Assembly (NCBI GenBank): GCA_016710285.1
Contig: JADJXR010000001.1
Span: 930,001-994,000 of the forward strand
Length of the DNA stretch: 64,000 nt
Direction of reading: 5' to 3'
DNA from: Chlorobiota bacterium
Lineage (GTDB): Bacteria > Bacteroidota > Ignavibacteria > OLB7
A model generated the notes under the pieces. The model ran no database searches and was not told the DNA's origin. It was given only the letters and a program-made list of their open reading frames with translations. Shown piece by piece: positions 16,849 through 25,349 of the stretch; the stretch's first letter is position 1; each line of letters opens with the position of its first letter. The position numbers were made by a program, and so were the translations under genes.

Positions 16849-17247
16849 TCAGGCCAGGTTTTCAATCAAGCGTTTTTCGCCAACCTTGTTGAAGGAAACC
16901 ACAATGGCTTGCCCCCCTTTCGAGGTCAGTTCTTTGGAGACAACCGTGCCGACATCATCCCATGCCTTGTGGTAAATGGCATCGCCAACGGTGTAGATTT
17001 GGCGCGGGGAGTACGGGACGCAATCCTCCACGGCAACGGTAACTTCTTTCTTTGTGCTTCGCTTCTCCCCTTCCACCACCAGCATATCAATCATCATCGT
17101 GTGGTGGCATTTGGAGCACTTGGCCCAACGCTTTCCATCTTCTTGCCCTGCGGCCTCGCCCAACAGTTCGAACTTTGTTGGGTTGGCGCACAATTCACAC
17201 ATGTTGGCCAGTGTGATATACTTTGTTTGCTTTGCTCGACGTGCCAT
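16849..17247 (-). CDS. Zinc-ribbon protein with a C-terminal UvrD/CarD-like tudor domain
   Basis: The 132-aa product begins with a four-cysteine zinc ribbon (MCELCANPTKFELL then WAKCSKCHHTMMID). It ends with a compact SH3/tudor-like domain: YTVGDAIYHKAWDDVGTVVS and AIVVSFNKVGEKRLIENLA. The second half resembles the small RNA-polymerase-binding domains at the C-terminus of UvrD/PcrA and in CarD-like proteins. This is inference from the pattern GDxxxHxxxxxGxV...VxFxxxGxKxLI. A role in transcription or repair coupling is plausible, but no characterised family is recognised. It heads a leftward cluster with rpsU. Confidence 0.65.
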   Translation of the reverse strand: MARRAKQTKYITLANMCELCANPTKFELLGEAAGQEDGKRWAKCSKCHHTMMIDMLVVEGEKRSTKKEVTVAVEDCVPYSPRQIYTVGDAIYHKAWDDVGTVVSKELTSKGGQAIVVSFNKVGEKRLIENLA

Positions 17248-17505
17248 AAATCACTTTCATTTCATGAGCGGTAGGAACCCGAATGCTGCATTTCCATCCG
17301 GCAAAAACCCGTGGGTAACGGCAGGTCTGGAAGACAGCAACCGAAAAATTACCATTTTGCCGCTCACGGACAATGTGAGAGTCTGCAAGCCTTCCCCTTG
17401 CGCCGAAGCAATCCGCCGGAAACGGATTTGAGAATTGGCGATTCCGCGCCGCATTTTCGGTTTTCGGTTGGGGGCACACAATCAACAAATTCCTTTTTTA
17501 ACCGG

Positions 17506-18012
17506 ATGACAACGTACGCTATTCTGGCATTGCTGCTGCTGGCAGCCACGCAACACCCATCATTGGCGCAGGGGGATGCCGTTTCCCTCTCCCACAATAC
17601 GGCGGCCCTTAGCGACACCGCCGCCAAACGCTCATTCGGCGCGCCGCTGACGCTGGACCCCGCCACGGCAATCACCGTTAGCGCGGCCATGCAGGACACC
17701 GCAAAGTTTGGCCAAACCGTTCTTGTGCACGGGACCATCACCGATGTCTGCATGAAAAAAGGATGCTGGCTGGTGGTGACCGACCAAGCCGGAACAATGC
17801 GCGTGACGTTCAAAGATTACGGCTTCTTTGTGCCGAAGAATGTGCACAACCGCACCGTGTACCTACAAGGCGTGGTGAAGCGCGAGGTGATTGAAGAAGA
17901 CCTTGCCAAGCACTATGCCGAAGAATCGAACAAAGGACCGAAGCCGGAGGAGATTACCGGCCCACAAACCGTTATCACCATGGTGGCCGATGGCGTGGTG
18001 ATTGTGGAGTAA
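17506..18012 (+). CDS. DUF4920 family exported protein
   Basis: From ATG 17506 the protein is 168 aa with a cleavable signal peptide (MTTYAILALLLLAATQHPSLAQ). The mature part carries the DUF4920 signature: FGAPLTLDPATAITV, GTITDVCMKKGCWLVVTD, VTFKDYGFFVPKNV and a hydrophobic C-terminal strand. The conserved VCxKKGCW cysteines suggest metal or cofactor binding, but the function is unknown. It lies 67 bp upstream of the RsbU-type phosphatase gene on the same strand and may share its transcript. The long in-frame region upstream to 17311 is not protein-like. Confidence 0.85.
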   Translation: MTTYAILALLLLAATQHPSLAQGDAVSLSHNTAALSDTAAKRSFGAPLTLDPATAITVSAAMQDTAKFGQTVLVHGTITDVCMKKGCWLVVTDQAGTMRVTFKDYGFFVPKNVHNRTVYLQGVVKREVIEEDLAKHYAEESNKGPKPEEITGPQTVITMVADGVVIVE

Positions 18013-18079
18013 TCCGCCCCCCCAACGCCAGCGTCGCATCGTGCAACCTTTACCACACGCTGCCGAAGAAGCCCGCCCC

Positions 18080-20197
18080 ATGAGTCAACCAAGCAAACCA
18101 GCCGTAGCAACCGCCATCACCCTGCCGCGATGGAGCCGTGCGGTCTCGATCGTGGCGATTGCGGTTGCCTGGGTCTGTGTGCTGCTGTATGACCTTCTCA
18201 CGCTGAATTTCACCGACCCGTTAGATGCCGGGCATGGGTTCTTCCGCACACTGTTTCCGCTGGTTGGCTTTGTTCCCTTTGCTGCCCGATTGTTCCAGCC
18301 GGAGGATATCGCTACCGATGCCGAGGCCTACGAAACCTACACCAACATCACGCTGATTACCGCCATTGCTGGCGTATTCGGGCTGGTTGCGTATCTGCTG
18401 ATTTTTACGTGGGAGGACTTCCGCCTTCTTTCCAATATCTGGGCCTTTATTGTTGGGCGATTGGTGGCATTGGTGGCCTACGTTGCCGTGCCGCTGGTGG
18501 CCGAAGGATTGCTGCGGCTGTATCGCTACCGCTCCAAATTGGCTCCTTCCAGAATTGCGCTTGGATATTCCTACGGCCTTGCGGTGCTGGTGATTATCCC
18601 CTTGTTCGTTGCCTTTTTTGGCAGCCTGCAAAATGTCCGCGAAGTGGCATATATGCTGAGCGGGTTGTTGGGCGTGATGGGCTTTTTGCTTTCGGTGCGG
18701 GGTGGTTGGATTGTGAACTTGCGGAAACGCCAAAAGCTAAAATTGCTCCTGTGGGCAATGGTTGGCGGCCTGGCCTGCCTGCCGCTAATGCCGGAAACAA
18801 CCGAGCTGGCAGCGTCGCTCTATGGCTTCTTCCCGGGATTGCTCTCACTCACCTTCGGCATCATCATCTCGATGCTGGTGACGCAGATCACCGTGTTCTT
18901 CAACGCCATGCTTGCGCTCCCCACCGCCGAAGCGATTGACCGGCGGAACATCGAGGTTAGCTCGCTGGCAAACTTTGCGCGGCTGCTTACCCAATCGTTC
19001 GATAGCAACGAACTTACCGACACAGCAATCGCCATCACCTGCAGCGTTACCCGCAGCCAAGCTGCGTGGATCGAATTAGGGGAAGGCGCCACGCGCGAGC
19101 TGCTGTACGGCACTTCGCCGAAACTTCCGGCAGCCGTGGCCCAGGCCCTGATGGACGCACGTGCCACGCGCCAACACAGCATCAGCGAAGCGGTGCGGAA
19201 CAATGAACGGGTGGAGATGATTGGCCAAACGGGGGAAGGGCGGTGGGCCTTGAAAAACGGAACAACCCGCGCCCTCCGCTCCGTTGCTGCCGCCCCGCTC
19301 CGCTCCGGAAACAAACTGATCGGAACGTTGTTTGTGGCAAAGGAGCAAGTGTTCGGGTTCGACCGCGAGCATCTGACAATCCTTGAGGTTGTGGCCCACC
19401 AGATTGCCCTTTCCATTGAGCAGTCGCGGCTTATCCAACAGTCGTTCGAGCGGGAGCGGTTCGAGCAGGAGATGCTGATTGCCCGCACGCTTCAGCAGCA
19501 ATTGCTCCCCAAAACCATGCCGAACAGCCTGTTCCACGAGATCCATGCCGAATCGGAGCCGGCCAGCATCGTTGGTGGCGATTATTACGACACCATCGCC
19601 TTCAGCGACCACACGATCGGGATTGTGGTTGGCGATGTTTCCGGGAAAGGGGCAAGCGCCGCGCTCTACATGGGCATGGTGAAGGGGATCGTCCAAGCCT
19701 TCTCCGGCGAGTGCGCAACCCCAAAAGAATTTCTGATAAAAGTGAACCACGCGCTGCACGGGACCATTGACCACCGCTGGTTCGTCACGATGACCTGCGC
19801 CCAGATCATTGACGAAGAACGGACGTTGCGGATAGCCCGCGCCGGCCATTGCCCCACGCTAGTGCTGCAACAGGGAAAGGCGTGGTTCGCAAAATCGCCA
19901 GGGATAGGGTTGGGCATAGCCAAGCCCGCATTGTTCCAGCGAACATTGCAGGAGGAAGTGGTGAAGTTTATGGTGGGGGATTATGCTATCTTTTTCAGCG
20001 ACGGGCTTCCCGAAGCACGCAATCCACAAGGGGATGAGTTGGAGTATGAACGATTGCGGGCGATTGTGGAACGCGCCGCCGCCGCGCAGCCATCGGCCCA
20101 AGAAATGCGTGATGCAATCTTCGAAGGAATCAATAAGTTTACCGACGGCGAAAGCCTTGTGGACGACACCACGTTGGTGGTGGTGCGGTGGCGGTAG
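18080..20197 (+). CDS. Membrane PP2C (RsbU/SpoIIE-type) phosphatase with GAF domain
   Basis: Dephosphorylates a STAS anti-anti-sigma protein in a partner-switching cascade. From ATG 18080 (MSQPSKPAVA) the protein is 705 aa. It has about eight membrane segments in residues 15-300, a GAF-like sensor (about 305-455), a short coiled coil (EQSRLIQQSFERERFEQEML) and a PP2C/SpoIIE domain (about 475-705). The metal-binding aspartates are in IVGGDYYDT, VVGDVSGKGASAAL and LVDDTTLVVV. The membrane input domain implies an envelope or lipid signal. The STAS and RsbW-type genes follow directly, giving a complete three-protein module. No cognate sigma factor of the SigB type is adjacent. Confidence 0.92.
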   Translation: MSQPSKPAVATAITLPRWSRAVSIVAIAVAWVCVLLYDLLTLNFTDPLDAGHGFFRTLFPLVGFVPFAARLFQPEDIATDAEAYETYTNITLITAIAGVFGLVAYLLIFTWEDFRLLSNIWAFIVGRLVALVAYVAVPLVAEGLLRLYRYRSKLAPSRIALGYSYGLAVLVIIPLFVAFFGSLQNVREVAYMLSGLLGVMGFLLSVRGGWIVNLRKRQKLKLLLWAMVGGLACLPLMPETTELAASLYGFFPGLLSLTFGIIISMLVTQITVFFNAMLALPTAEAIDRRNIEVSSLANFARLLTQSFDSNELTDTAIAITCSVTRSQAAWIELGEGATRELLYGTSPKLPAAVAQALMDARATRQHSISEAVRNNERVEMIGQTGEGRWALKNGTTRALRSVAAAPLRSGNKLIGTLFVAKEQVFGFDREHLTILEVVAHQIALSIEQSRLIQQSFERERFEQEMLIARTLQQQLLPKTMPNSLFHEIHAESEPASIVGGDYYDTIAFSDHTIGIVVGDVSGKGASAALYMGMVKGIVQAFSGECATPKEFLIKVNHALHGTIDHRWFVTMTCAQIIDEERTLRIARAGHCPTLVLQQGKAWFAKSPGIGLGIAKPALFQRTLQEEVVKFMVGDYAIFFSDGLPEARNPQGDELEYERLRAIVERAAAAQPSAQEMRDAIFEGINKFTDGESLVDDTTLVVVRWR

Positions 20198-20247
20198 CGA
20201 TGCGGCAGTTCTTCAGAATGAACATTTTTCCTCCCAACAGCAACACA

Positions 20248-20613
20248 ATGAACCAGTTTACGATAGCCACACGCGATAACCCTCCGGTCCAGGTTGTGGA
20301 CCTGAACGGATATCTGGATGCGCACACCGCACCGCAGCTTGAACAAACCTTGCAGCGGTTGGTAAGCGACAAGAACTACAACATCATTGTCAATTTCCGG
20401 GACCTCACCTATATCTCAAGTGCCGGGCTGGGGGTCTTCATGGCGTTTATTGAAGACGTTCGCGGCAACCAAGGGGATATCAAGTTGGCAGGGATGTCGC
20501 CAAAGGTCTATAACGTCTTCGACTTGCTTGGGTTCCCGATGCTGTATGAGATTTATGACGACGAGCACCAAGCACGGCAGCAGTTTATCGAGCGTAATGA
20601 AGCGATTGGCTAA
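20248..20613 (+). CDS. STAS-domain anti-sigma factor antagonist (RsbV/SpoIIAA type)
   Basis: The 121-aa STAS protein from ATG 20248 (MNQFTIATRD) includes VVDLNGYLDAHTAPQLEQTL and FRDLTYISSAGLGVFMAFIE. The serine of YISSAGLG is the expected phosphorylation site that the kinase modifies and the phosphatase clears. When unphosphorylated it sequesters the RsbW-type kinase. An alternative start at 20218 adds ten residues. It lies 50 bp after the phosphatase gene and 7 bp before the kinase gene. Confidence 0.92.
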   Translation: MNQFTIATRDNPPVQVVDLNGYLDAHTAPQLEQTLQRLVSDKNYNIIVNFRDLTYISSAGLGVFMAFIEDVRGNQGDIKLAGMSPKVYNVFDLLGFPMLYEIYDDEHQARQQFIERNEAIG

Positions 20614-20620
20614 CAGCAGA

Positions 20621-21067
20621 ATGCAGAACAAGCCCGACCATACCACCATCTGCTTCCGGCAAGACGTTCCCACACGCACCGAAGAGCTGCACCATATCCG
20701 CCAGGTTGTGGAAGCCGAAGCCCTACGGTTCGGATTCGATGAGCAGACCGCTTTCCAACTTGCACTGGCCGTTGACGAAGCCTGCACCAACATCATCAAA
20801 CACTCCTACGGCGGCGACCCCTCGCAGTCGTTCGAGTTCGAGATTAGCACGGCGGATGATTCGTTCGTGATCTCCCTTACCGATCGCGGAAAAACCTTCA
20901 ACCCCAAAGGGCTGCCGCAGTTGGATATGCAGCGGTATTTCGAGCAGATGCGGCGTGGCGGTTTGGGGGTCCATATCATCCATCTGGTGATGGACGATGT
21001 TGATTACACCACCGCCACCAACCACAGCAACCTACTCCGGATGATTAAGCATTTGCAGGAAGAATAG
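20621..21067 (+). CDS. Anti-sigma regulatory serine kinase (RsbW/SpoIIAB-type, GHKL ATPase)
   Basis: This 148-aa kinase has the HATPase_c_2 fold: N-box LAVDEACTNIIKHSYGG, G1-like SLTDRGKTFNPK and G2-like MRRGGLGVHIIHLVMDDV. It should phosphorylate the upstream STAS protein and bind a target sigma factor or other effector. The start at 20621 is taken because the residues after it match the family; an overlapping ATG at 20597 would add eight residues. It is the last gene of the rightward partner-switching operon. In many FCB bacteria such modules control outputs other than SigB, and the output is not evident here. Confidence 0.92.
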   Translation: MQNKPDHTTICFRQDVPTRTEELHHIRQVVEAEALRFGFDEQTAFQLALAVDEACTNIIKHSYGGDPSQSFEFEISTADDSFVISLTDRGKTFNPKGLPQLDMQRYFEQMRRGGLGVHIIHLVMDDVDYTTATNHSNLLRMIKHLQEE

Positions 21068-21205
21068 CCGTGGCGGCATCGGCCAAGCAGCTATTGCCCC
21101 GCAGTATTCACCCCGCCTTCTCCCTCCCCTTCTTCCGCTCGGGCATCCTCTCTCCCGCCTCCAATTTCACCCGTCTCCAATCTCAGGCTCTATCTTTCTC
21201 CCTCG

Positions 21206-22453
21206 TTAATCATACTCCCTCAACTCAGGAAACCGCCACGCGGTGAAGGCAACCAGCGCGACGGTAGCAATGCCACCAATCACCACCGACATTGGCGCGC
21301 CAACCGCTGCGGCAAGCAATCCAGCCTCCATGTTCCCAAGCTGTGGACCGCCCATGAAAAAGATCATGTTCACCGAAGTCATCCTGCCACGGATGTGATC
21401 GGGGGTGAACAGCTGGCGGATGGAAACACGCAGCACCGTGCTGATGGAATCCCCCACCCCCACCAACCCAAGCATCAGCAACGACAGCCAGAAATCTTGC
21501 GAGAACCCATAAATGGCCGTTGCAGCACCATACGCCGCCACCGACCAAAGCAGAACCCACCCCTTCCTCCGTATCTCACCCAGCGACGAGATTGCAACCC
21601 CCGCAAGCAGCGAACCCACCGCTTCGGCAGCGTACAGAATCCCTAACTCCTCGGGTCCAACGTGCAACACCTCGCGCGCGAACACCGGCAGCAACGCCGT
21701 GGCCGATGAGAAAAACGTGGCGAAGAAATCAAGAAGCATGGTGGAGTAAATCATCCGGGCGCGGCGGACGAACTTCAGCCCTTCGGTCATTGCCGCAATG
21801 CTTATCTGGGGGCGCTGGGCGGTGTGCTGCTCCACAACGCGCATCAGCAGCAGCGCGGCAATCACTGCAAGGAAGGTGGCGGCGTTCGCCCAATAGACCC
21901 CTTCCACCCCCAGCTGCCCAATCAGCACCCCAGCCAGCGCCGGGCCGATAATCATTCCGGCTTGGAACATGGTGGTGTTCAGGCTGACCGCGTTCGGAAG
22001 ATGCTCGGGGGGGACAAGGTTGGGGATCAATGCTTGGCGCGCAGGATTGTCGAACGCCGCCGCCGCTGCGGTGATGCCGGTCAGCCCAAGAATGATCCAG
22101 GAGTGAGTCCACGGGTCAAGGCTTCCGTTGCCAACCAGCGTCACCACGCCAAGCCCAATCGCTGCGGCCATCATCAGGCTTTGGGTGATGAACATGATGC
22201 CCCGGCGATTCCGTGCATCGGCAACAACACCGCCAATCAGCGCAAAAACCACAATGGGAACGAACCGCACCAATCCCACCAACGCCAGCATGGTTTTGGA
22301 GCGGGTAAGCGCGTCAATCTGGTAGAAGATTGCCACGTTCTGCATCTGCGACCCGGCAATGGAAACCATCTGCCCCAACCAGAGCAACCGGAAATCGCGA
22401 TGTGTGAGCGCGGGAAAGCGCCGGAACAGAAAGGAGGAAGGATCGGTTGGCAT
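21206..22453 (-). CDS. MFS transporter, EntS/DUF894-like exporter
   Basis: A 415-aa protein with twelve predicted membrane helices. N-terminal LTHRDFRLLWLGQMVSIAGS and the loop VVADARNRRGIMFITQS (the MFS motif A position), together with DNPARQALIPNLVPPEHLPN, are typical of the EntS-like exporter group. Members export siderophores, macrolides or other small molecules. It is the last gene of a leftward cluster with the iron-uptake genes feoA and feoB, which favours a metal-linked role, but the substrate is not determinable. It starts 7 bp after the stop of the cysteine-rich gene. Confidence 0.87.
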   Translation of the reverse strand: MPTDPSSFLFRRFPALTHRDFRLLWLGQMVSIAGSQMQNVAIFYQIDALTRSKTMLALVGLVRFVPIVVFALIGGVVADARNRRGIMFITQSLMMAAAIGLGVVTLVGNGSLDPWTHSWIILGLTGITAAAAAFDNPARQALIPNLVPPEHLPNAVSLNTTMFQAGMIIGPALAGVLIGQLGVEGVYWANAATFLAVIAALLLMRVVEQHTAQRPQISIAAMTEGLKFVRRARMIYSTMLLDFFATFFSSATALLPVFAREVLHVGPEELGILYAAEAVGSLLAGVAISSLGEIRRKGWVLLWSVAAYGAATAIYGFSQDFWLSLLMLGLVGVGDSISTVLRVSIRQLFTPDHIRGRMTSVNMIFFMGGPQLGNMEAGLLAAAVGAPMSVVIGGIATVALVAFTAWRFPELREYD

Positions 22454-22460
22454 GATGGAT

Positions 22461-22721
22461 TTAGCGCGTCCGCCCGGCGTAGGTGCAGTTCCCCTGGTGC
22501 GAGCACTCGCCGCAGTTGGTGTGCTCGCTTAACGGAACCACGCCAAAACAACGCGGGCAACGGTCGTTCATCGGGTTGATAATTGAGTAGCCACAGGTGG
22601 GGCAGTGGCGGGCCTCAAGCTCCAATTTCTGCTCCAACGTCAGCGCGGCATTTCCATTCAGCACCGGAATGGAGATTGGCCCCGGGAGCGGGGTGATCGG
22701 TTCTTTTTTTTTGCCGAACAT
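22461..22721 (-). CDS. Small cysteine-rich (zinc-ribbon-like) protein in the feo operon
   Basis: The 86-aa protein has an unstructured N-terminus and then seven cysteines in the C-terminal half: CPTCGYS, DRCPRCFGVV, and CGECSHQGNC. The first two pairs form a rubredoxin-like or zinc-ribbon knuckle; the last three could form a second metal site. It lies between feoB (24 bp) and an MFS gene (7 bp) in one transcription unit. FeoB-associated cysteine-rich proteins and FeoC occupy this position in other genomes, but this sequence is longer and is not a family I can name. Confidence 0.7.
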   Translation of the reverse strand: MFGKKKEPITPLPGPISIPVLNGNAALTLEQKLELEARHCPTCGYSIINPMNDRCPRCFGVVPLSEHTNCGECSHQGNCTYAGRTR

Positions 22722-22745
22722 CGTTGCGTTCCTTCGTTGCTGTTG

Positions 22746-24872
22746 TTAGATCACCACCAACGCCACCAATCCACCAACGCCAAACGCCACAACCCAGCTT
22801 CCGGCCCAGATGATAAGGCCTTCGCGGGTGCCGCGTTCTTTCAGCATCACCATCAGCGAGGCGATGCAGGGAACGAACAGGGTGATGGTGGTTAAGGCCA
22901 CCACTACTTGCATCGGCGTTAGGGCCATGTCGTACAGCCCAGCCGCGCCAAAATCGCGGCGAACCAAGCCCATCACAAACGCTTGCGAGGCTTCGGCAGG
23001 GAGCTTCAGCCAGCCGGTGGTGATTGGGGCAAGAAGGTCCACCCAACGCTGCAACAACCCCGTGACCTGCAACACCGAAACCGCCAACGCGCCGATAAAA
23101 AACCACGGCGTTGCTTCTTTCATAAACGCCAACGTCTTCACCCACGTTTTTTGCAGCACGTTGCGCGGGCGCGGAAGCCGCATTGGCGGAAGGTCCAGCA
23201 ACAACGGGGAGGAAGTCCCCGGAAGGGTTTTATCCAGCACCGTTCCAATGGCAATAAACACCGTCAGGATCACGGCAACATACACCAACGTGGCAGCGGT
23301 TCCGGCGGTGGCAAGCAGCGCGGCAATCACCGCAAGCTGGGCCGAGCAGGGAATGGCAAATTGAAGAATCGTGGTTGCGATTCGCTTCTCGCGGTCGGTC
23401 CCAAGAAGCCGCGTGGTGATGGTGGCCATTGTCACGCAGCCGAACCCCAGAATCAGCGGAATAATCGCCCGCCCGTTTAGGCCAATCATTGCCAACGCCC
23501 TGTCCACAAATGTTGCCAGCCGAGGCAAATACCCGGAATCCTCCAGCAGCGACAACGACAAGTAGAACCCCAGCACCAACGGCAGCAGCAGGAATAGCAG
23601 GTACGTCACCGTCATGGAGAACGCCCCGAACTCACCAAAGAAAATCACCGCCCACGGGCTGCTGAAATTGTAGCGAAGGTTGTTGGTTCCCCCTTCGCGG
23701 AAGTCGCTCATCTGCTTCAGCAGCGCGGGGTTTGCGTCGGTCCCTTCGGGAAAACTGAAGGTGCGTGTGGCAAGGGTTGTCTCCTCGCCGGCGGCATCTT
23801 CGCCAACTTTCTCCACAACGATTTCGGTTGCGGTCCATGCCGCAACGTGATCTTTCACCCAGGGTTCAAACATTCGGTTGCCGACGGTTCCTTCGGTAAA
23901 ATCCACCACATCGCCGGCGATGAAGGTTCCAACAAACAAGTACAAGGCATACAGGATAACCGCAAGGAACGGGAACCCCAACCACGGCGAGGTGGCGTAC
24001 CGCCCAAGCGTTGCGGAGATTGACCGTTTCTGCTCGGCCACCATCACCACTTTGTCCAGCAGGCGGTTCACGCGGTTGCGGCGTTCCACGTACAGAAGCT
24101 CCCGCTCATCGCCTGGGGGAACGCCATGCCGTTCGGCAATGATGGCATCCCCTTCCAGCACCATCAACGCTTCGGCTTGCGAACCAACGCGGTTCAGCAA
24201 CTCATGCAGCCGGCGGTGAAGCCAGGGGTCCGAACTGCCAACGCAAGCCTGGGCGATATGCTCCTCCAGCCGTTCAAACCCGGCCTTGCGGATTGCCGTG
24301 GTGGGAAGCACCGGAACGCCCAACCGGTCCGAAAGCTCCTTGACGTTGATAGCTACGCCACGCGCAGCCGCTTCGTCCATCATGTTCAGGCAGACGACGA
24401 TTTTCTTCCCCATGTCAATCAGCTGCAGCGTCAGGAACAGGTCCCGTTCCAGGTGGACGGCATCCACCACATTCAGGATCAGATCGCCTTCAAGGATGAT
24501 GTCGCGCGCAACGCGTTCTTCGTCGTTGAATGAGCTAACGCCGTAAATGCCTGGGGTGTCGTACACGGCAAACTTGGGGTGGTCGCCATGCGAAACCTCA
24601 ACCGTGGTGCCTGGGAAGTTGGAGACATCAACGTACAGCCCTGTCAGGTGATTGAAGAACATGGACTTGCCAACGTTCGGATTCCCAACAAGCACTAATC
24701 TCGTCTTTTCTTTTTCCAGAAACGTGGCTGCGCCGGTGTCGTGGTGGCGATGTTCGCGGTGGGGCAGGACTTCGGTGAGTTCATCAGGCGTAAGGTCGTT
24801 CATCTCAAGAATCAGTTGTCGGAAGTCGGTTAGAAAATTCTCAGCAGATCGGTGCGGAACCGTGGGCGGCAT
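22746..24872 (-). CDS. feoB: Ferrous iron transport protein B (GTPase permease)
   Basis: Imports Fe2+ across the inner membrane with a GTP-binding N-terminal domain. The protein has 708 aa. G-domain motifs are G1 GNPNVGKS (63-70), G2 PGTTVE, G3 DTPGIYGV and G4 NMMD. A transmembrane core follows, with two Gate domains (LPRLATFVDRALAMIGLNGR, GFGCVTMATITTRLL; then LRDP-like RLPRPRNVLQKTW). The N-terminus has an extra histidine-rich stretch (PHREHRHHDTG) before the G domain. FeoA is encoded 48 bp upstream and a cysteine-rich protein 24 bp downstream. Confidence 0.96.
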   Translation of the reverse strand: MPPTVPHRSAENFLTDFRQLILEMNDLTPDELTEVLPHREHRHHDTGAATFLEKEKTRLVLVGNPNVGKSMFFNHLTGLYVDVSNFPGTTVEVSHGDHPKFAVYDTPGIYGVSSFNDEERVARDIILEGDLILNVVDAVHLERDLFLTLQLIDMGKKIVVCLNMMDEAAARGVAINVKELSDRLGVPVLPTTAIRKAGFERLEEHIAQACVGSSDPWLHRRLHELLNRVGSQAEALMVLEGDAIIAERHGVPPGDERELLYVERRNRVNRLLDKVVMVAEQKRSISATLGRYATSPWLGFPFLAVILYALYLFVGTFIAGDVVDFTEGTVGNRMFEPWVKDHVAAWTATEIVVEKVGEDAAGEETTLATRTFSFPEGTDANPALLKQMSDFREGGTNNLRYNFSSPWAVIFFGEFGAFSMTVTYLLFLLLPLVLGFYLSLSLLEDSGYLPRLATFVDRALAMIGLNGRAIIPLILGFGCVTMATITTRLLGTDREKRIATTILQFAIPCSAQLAVIAALLATAGTAATLVYVAVILTVFIAIGTVLDKTLPGTSSPLLLDLPPMRLPRPRNVLQKTWVKTLAFMKEATPWFFIGALAVSVLQVTGLLQRWVDLLAPITTGWLKLPAEASQAFVMGLVRRDFGAAGLYDMALTPMQVVVALTTITLFVPCIASLMVMLKERGTREGLIIWAGSWVVAFGVGGLVALVVI

Positions 24873-24920
24873 GGGGTCTTCCCTGCCAGGGAAGCGTTGG
24901 CGCGCTGGTGGGAAGGGGCA

Positions 24921-25181
24921 TCAGCGATTGGCAGCTTCCCCCTCCTCCATGCTTACTTCAATCCCTTCTGCCAATGCCTTCCCGATTGCGATTTCTTGCC
25001 GGCCAATCTCGATAACAATGGTCCCCCCGGGAAGCCGTTGGCTGCATTGCAGGTGCGCGCCCAGGCAGATTCCAAGACGGATGCATTGCGACCGCAGCTC
25101 GGAATGTTCCGGCAGCGCAAGGATCACCCCACGATCCCCTTTGCGAAGGTTCACCAGCGGTACCGATTGGGAAAAGGACAT
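24921..25181 (-). CDS. feoA: Ferrous iron transport protein A
   Basis: A small SH3-like cytoplasmic partner of FeoB, 86 aa. Typical features are the N-terminal PLVNLRKGDRGVI, the central LRSQCIRLGICLGAHLQC and the C-terminal strand GTIVIEIGRQEIAIGKALAEGI. It is the first gene of a leftward operon feoA-feoB-cysteine-rich protein-MFS. The 168-bp divergent region to the glycosyltransferase gene must contain its promoter; I see no clear Fur box. Confidence 0.92.
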   Translation of the reverse strand: MSFSQSVPLVNLRKGDRGVILALPEHSELRSQCIRLGICLGAHLQCSQRLPGGTIVIEIGRQEIAIGKALAEGIEVSMEEGEAANR

Positions 25182-25349
25182 ATGTTCGGCAAGTAGGAAG
25201 GCATGGCAGCAGTTGTCTTGTTTATTCGGACTGAATCAACTTACGCCACCAGAATCACTTCGGCAAGGAATTGCACAACAAGGAAACTCCCTGTAATGGA
25301 TTCCGGCAAGGGCGTATCTTGGCGGGCAATTTCGTTCCTTCGTTCAACC

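Noticed and set aside
17311..17505. Possible cobalamin-type riboswitch; GGGAAGGC on the - strand near 17390
   Set aside because: Only this short block matches. The other conserved blocks and the pairing expected of a cobalamin element are absent, and the neighbouring genes are not related to cobalamin.
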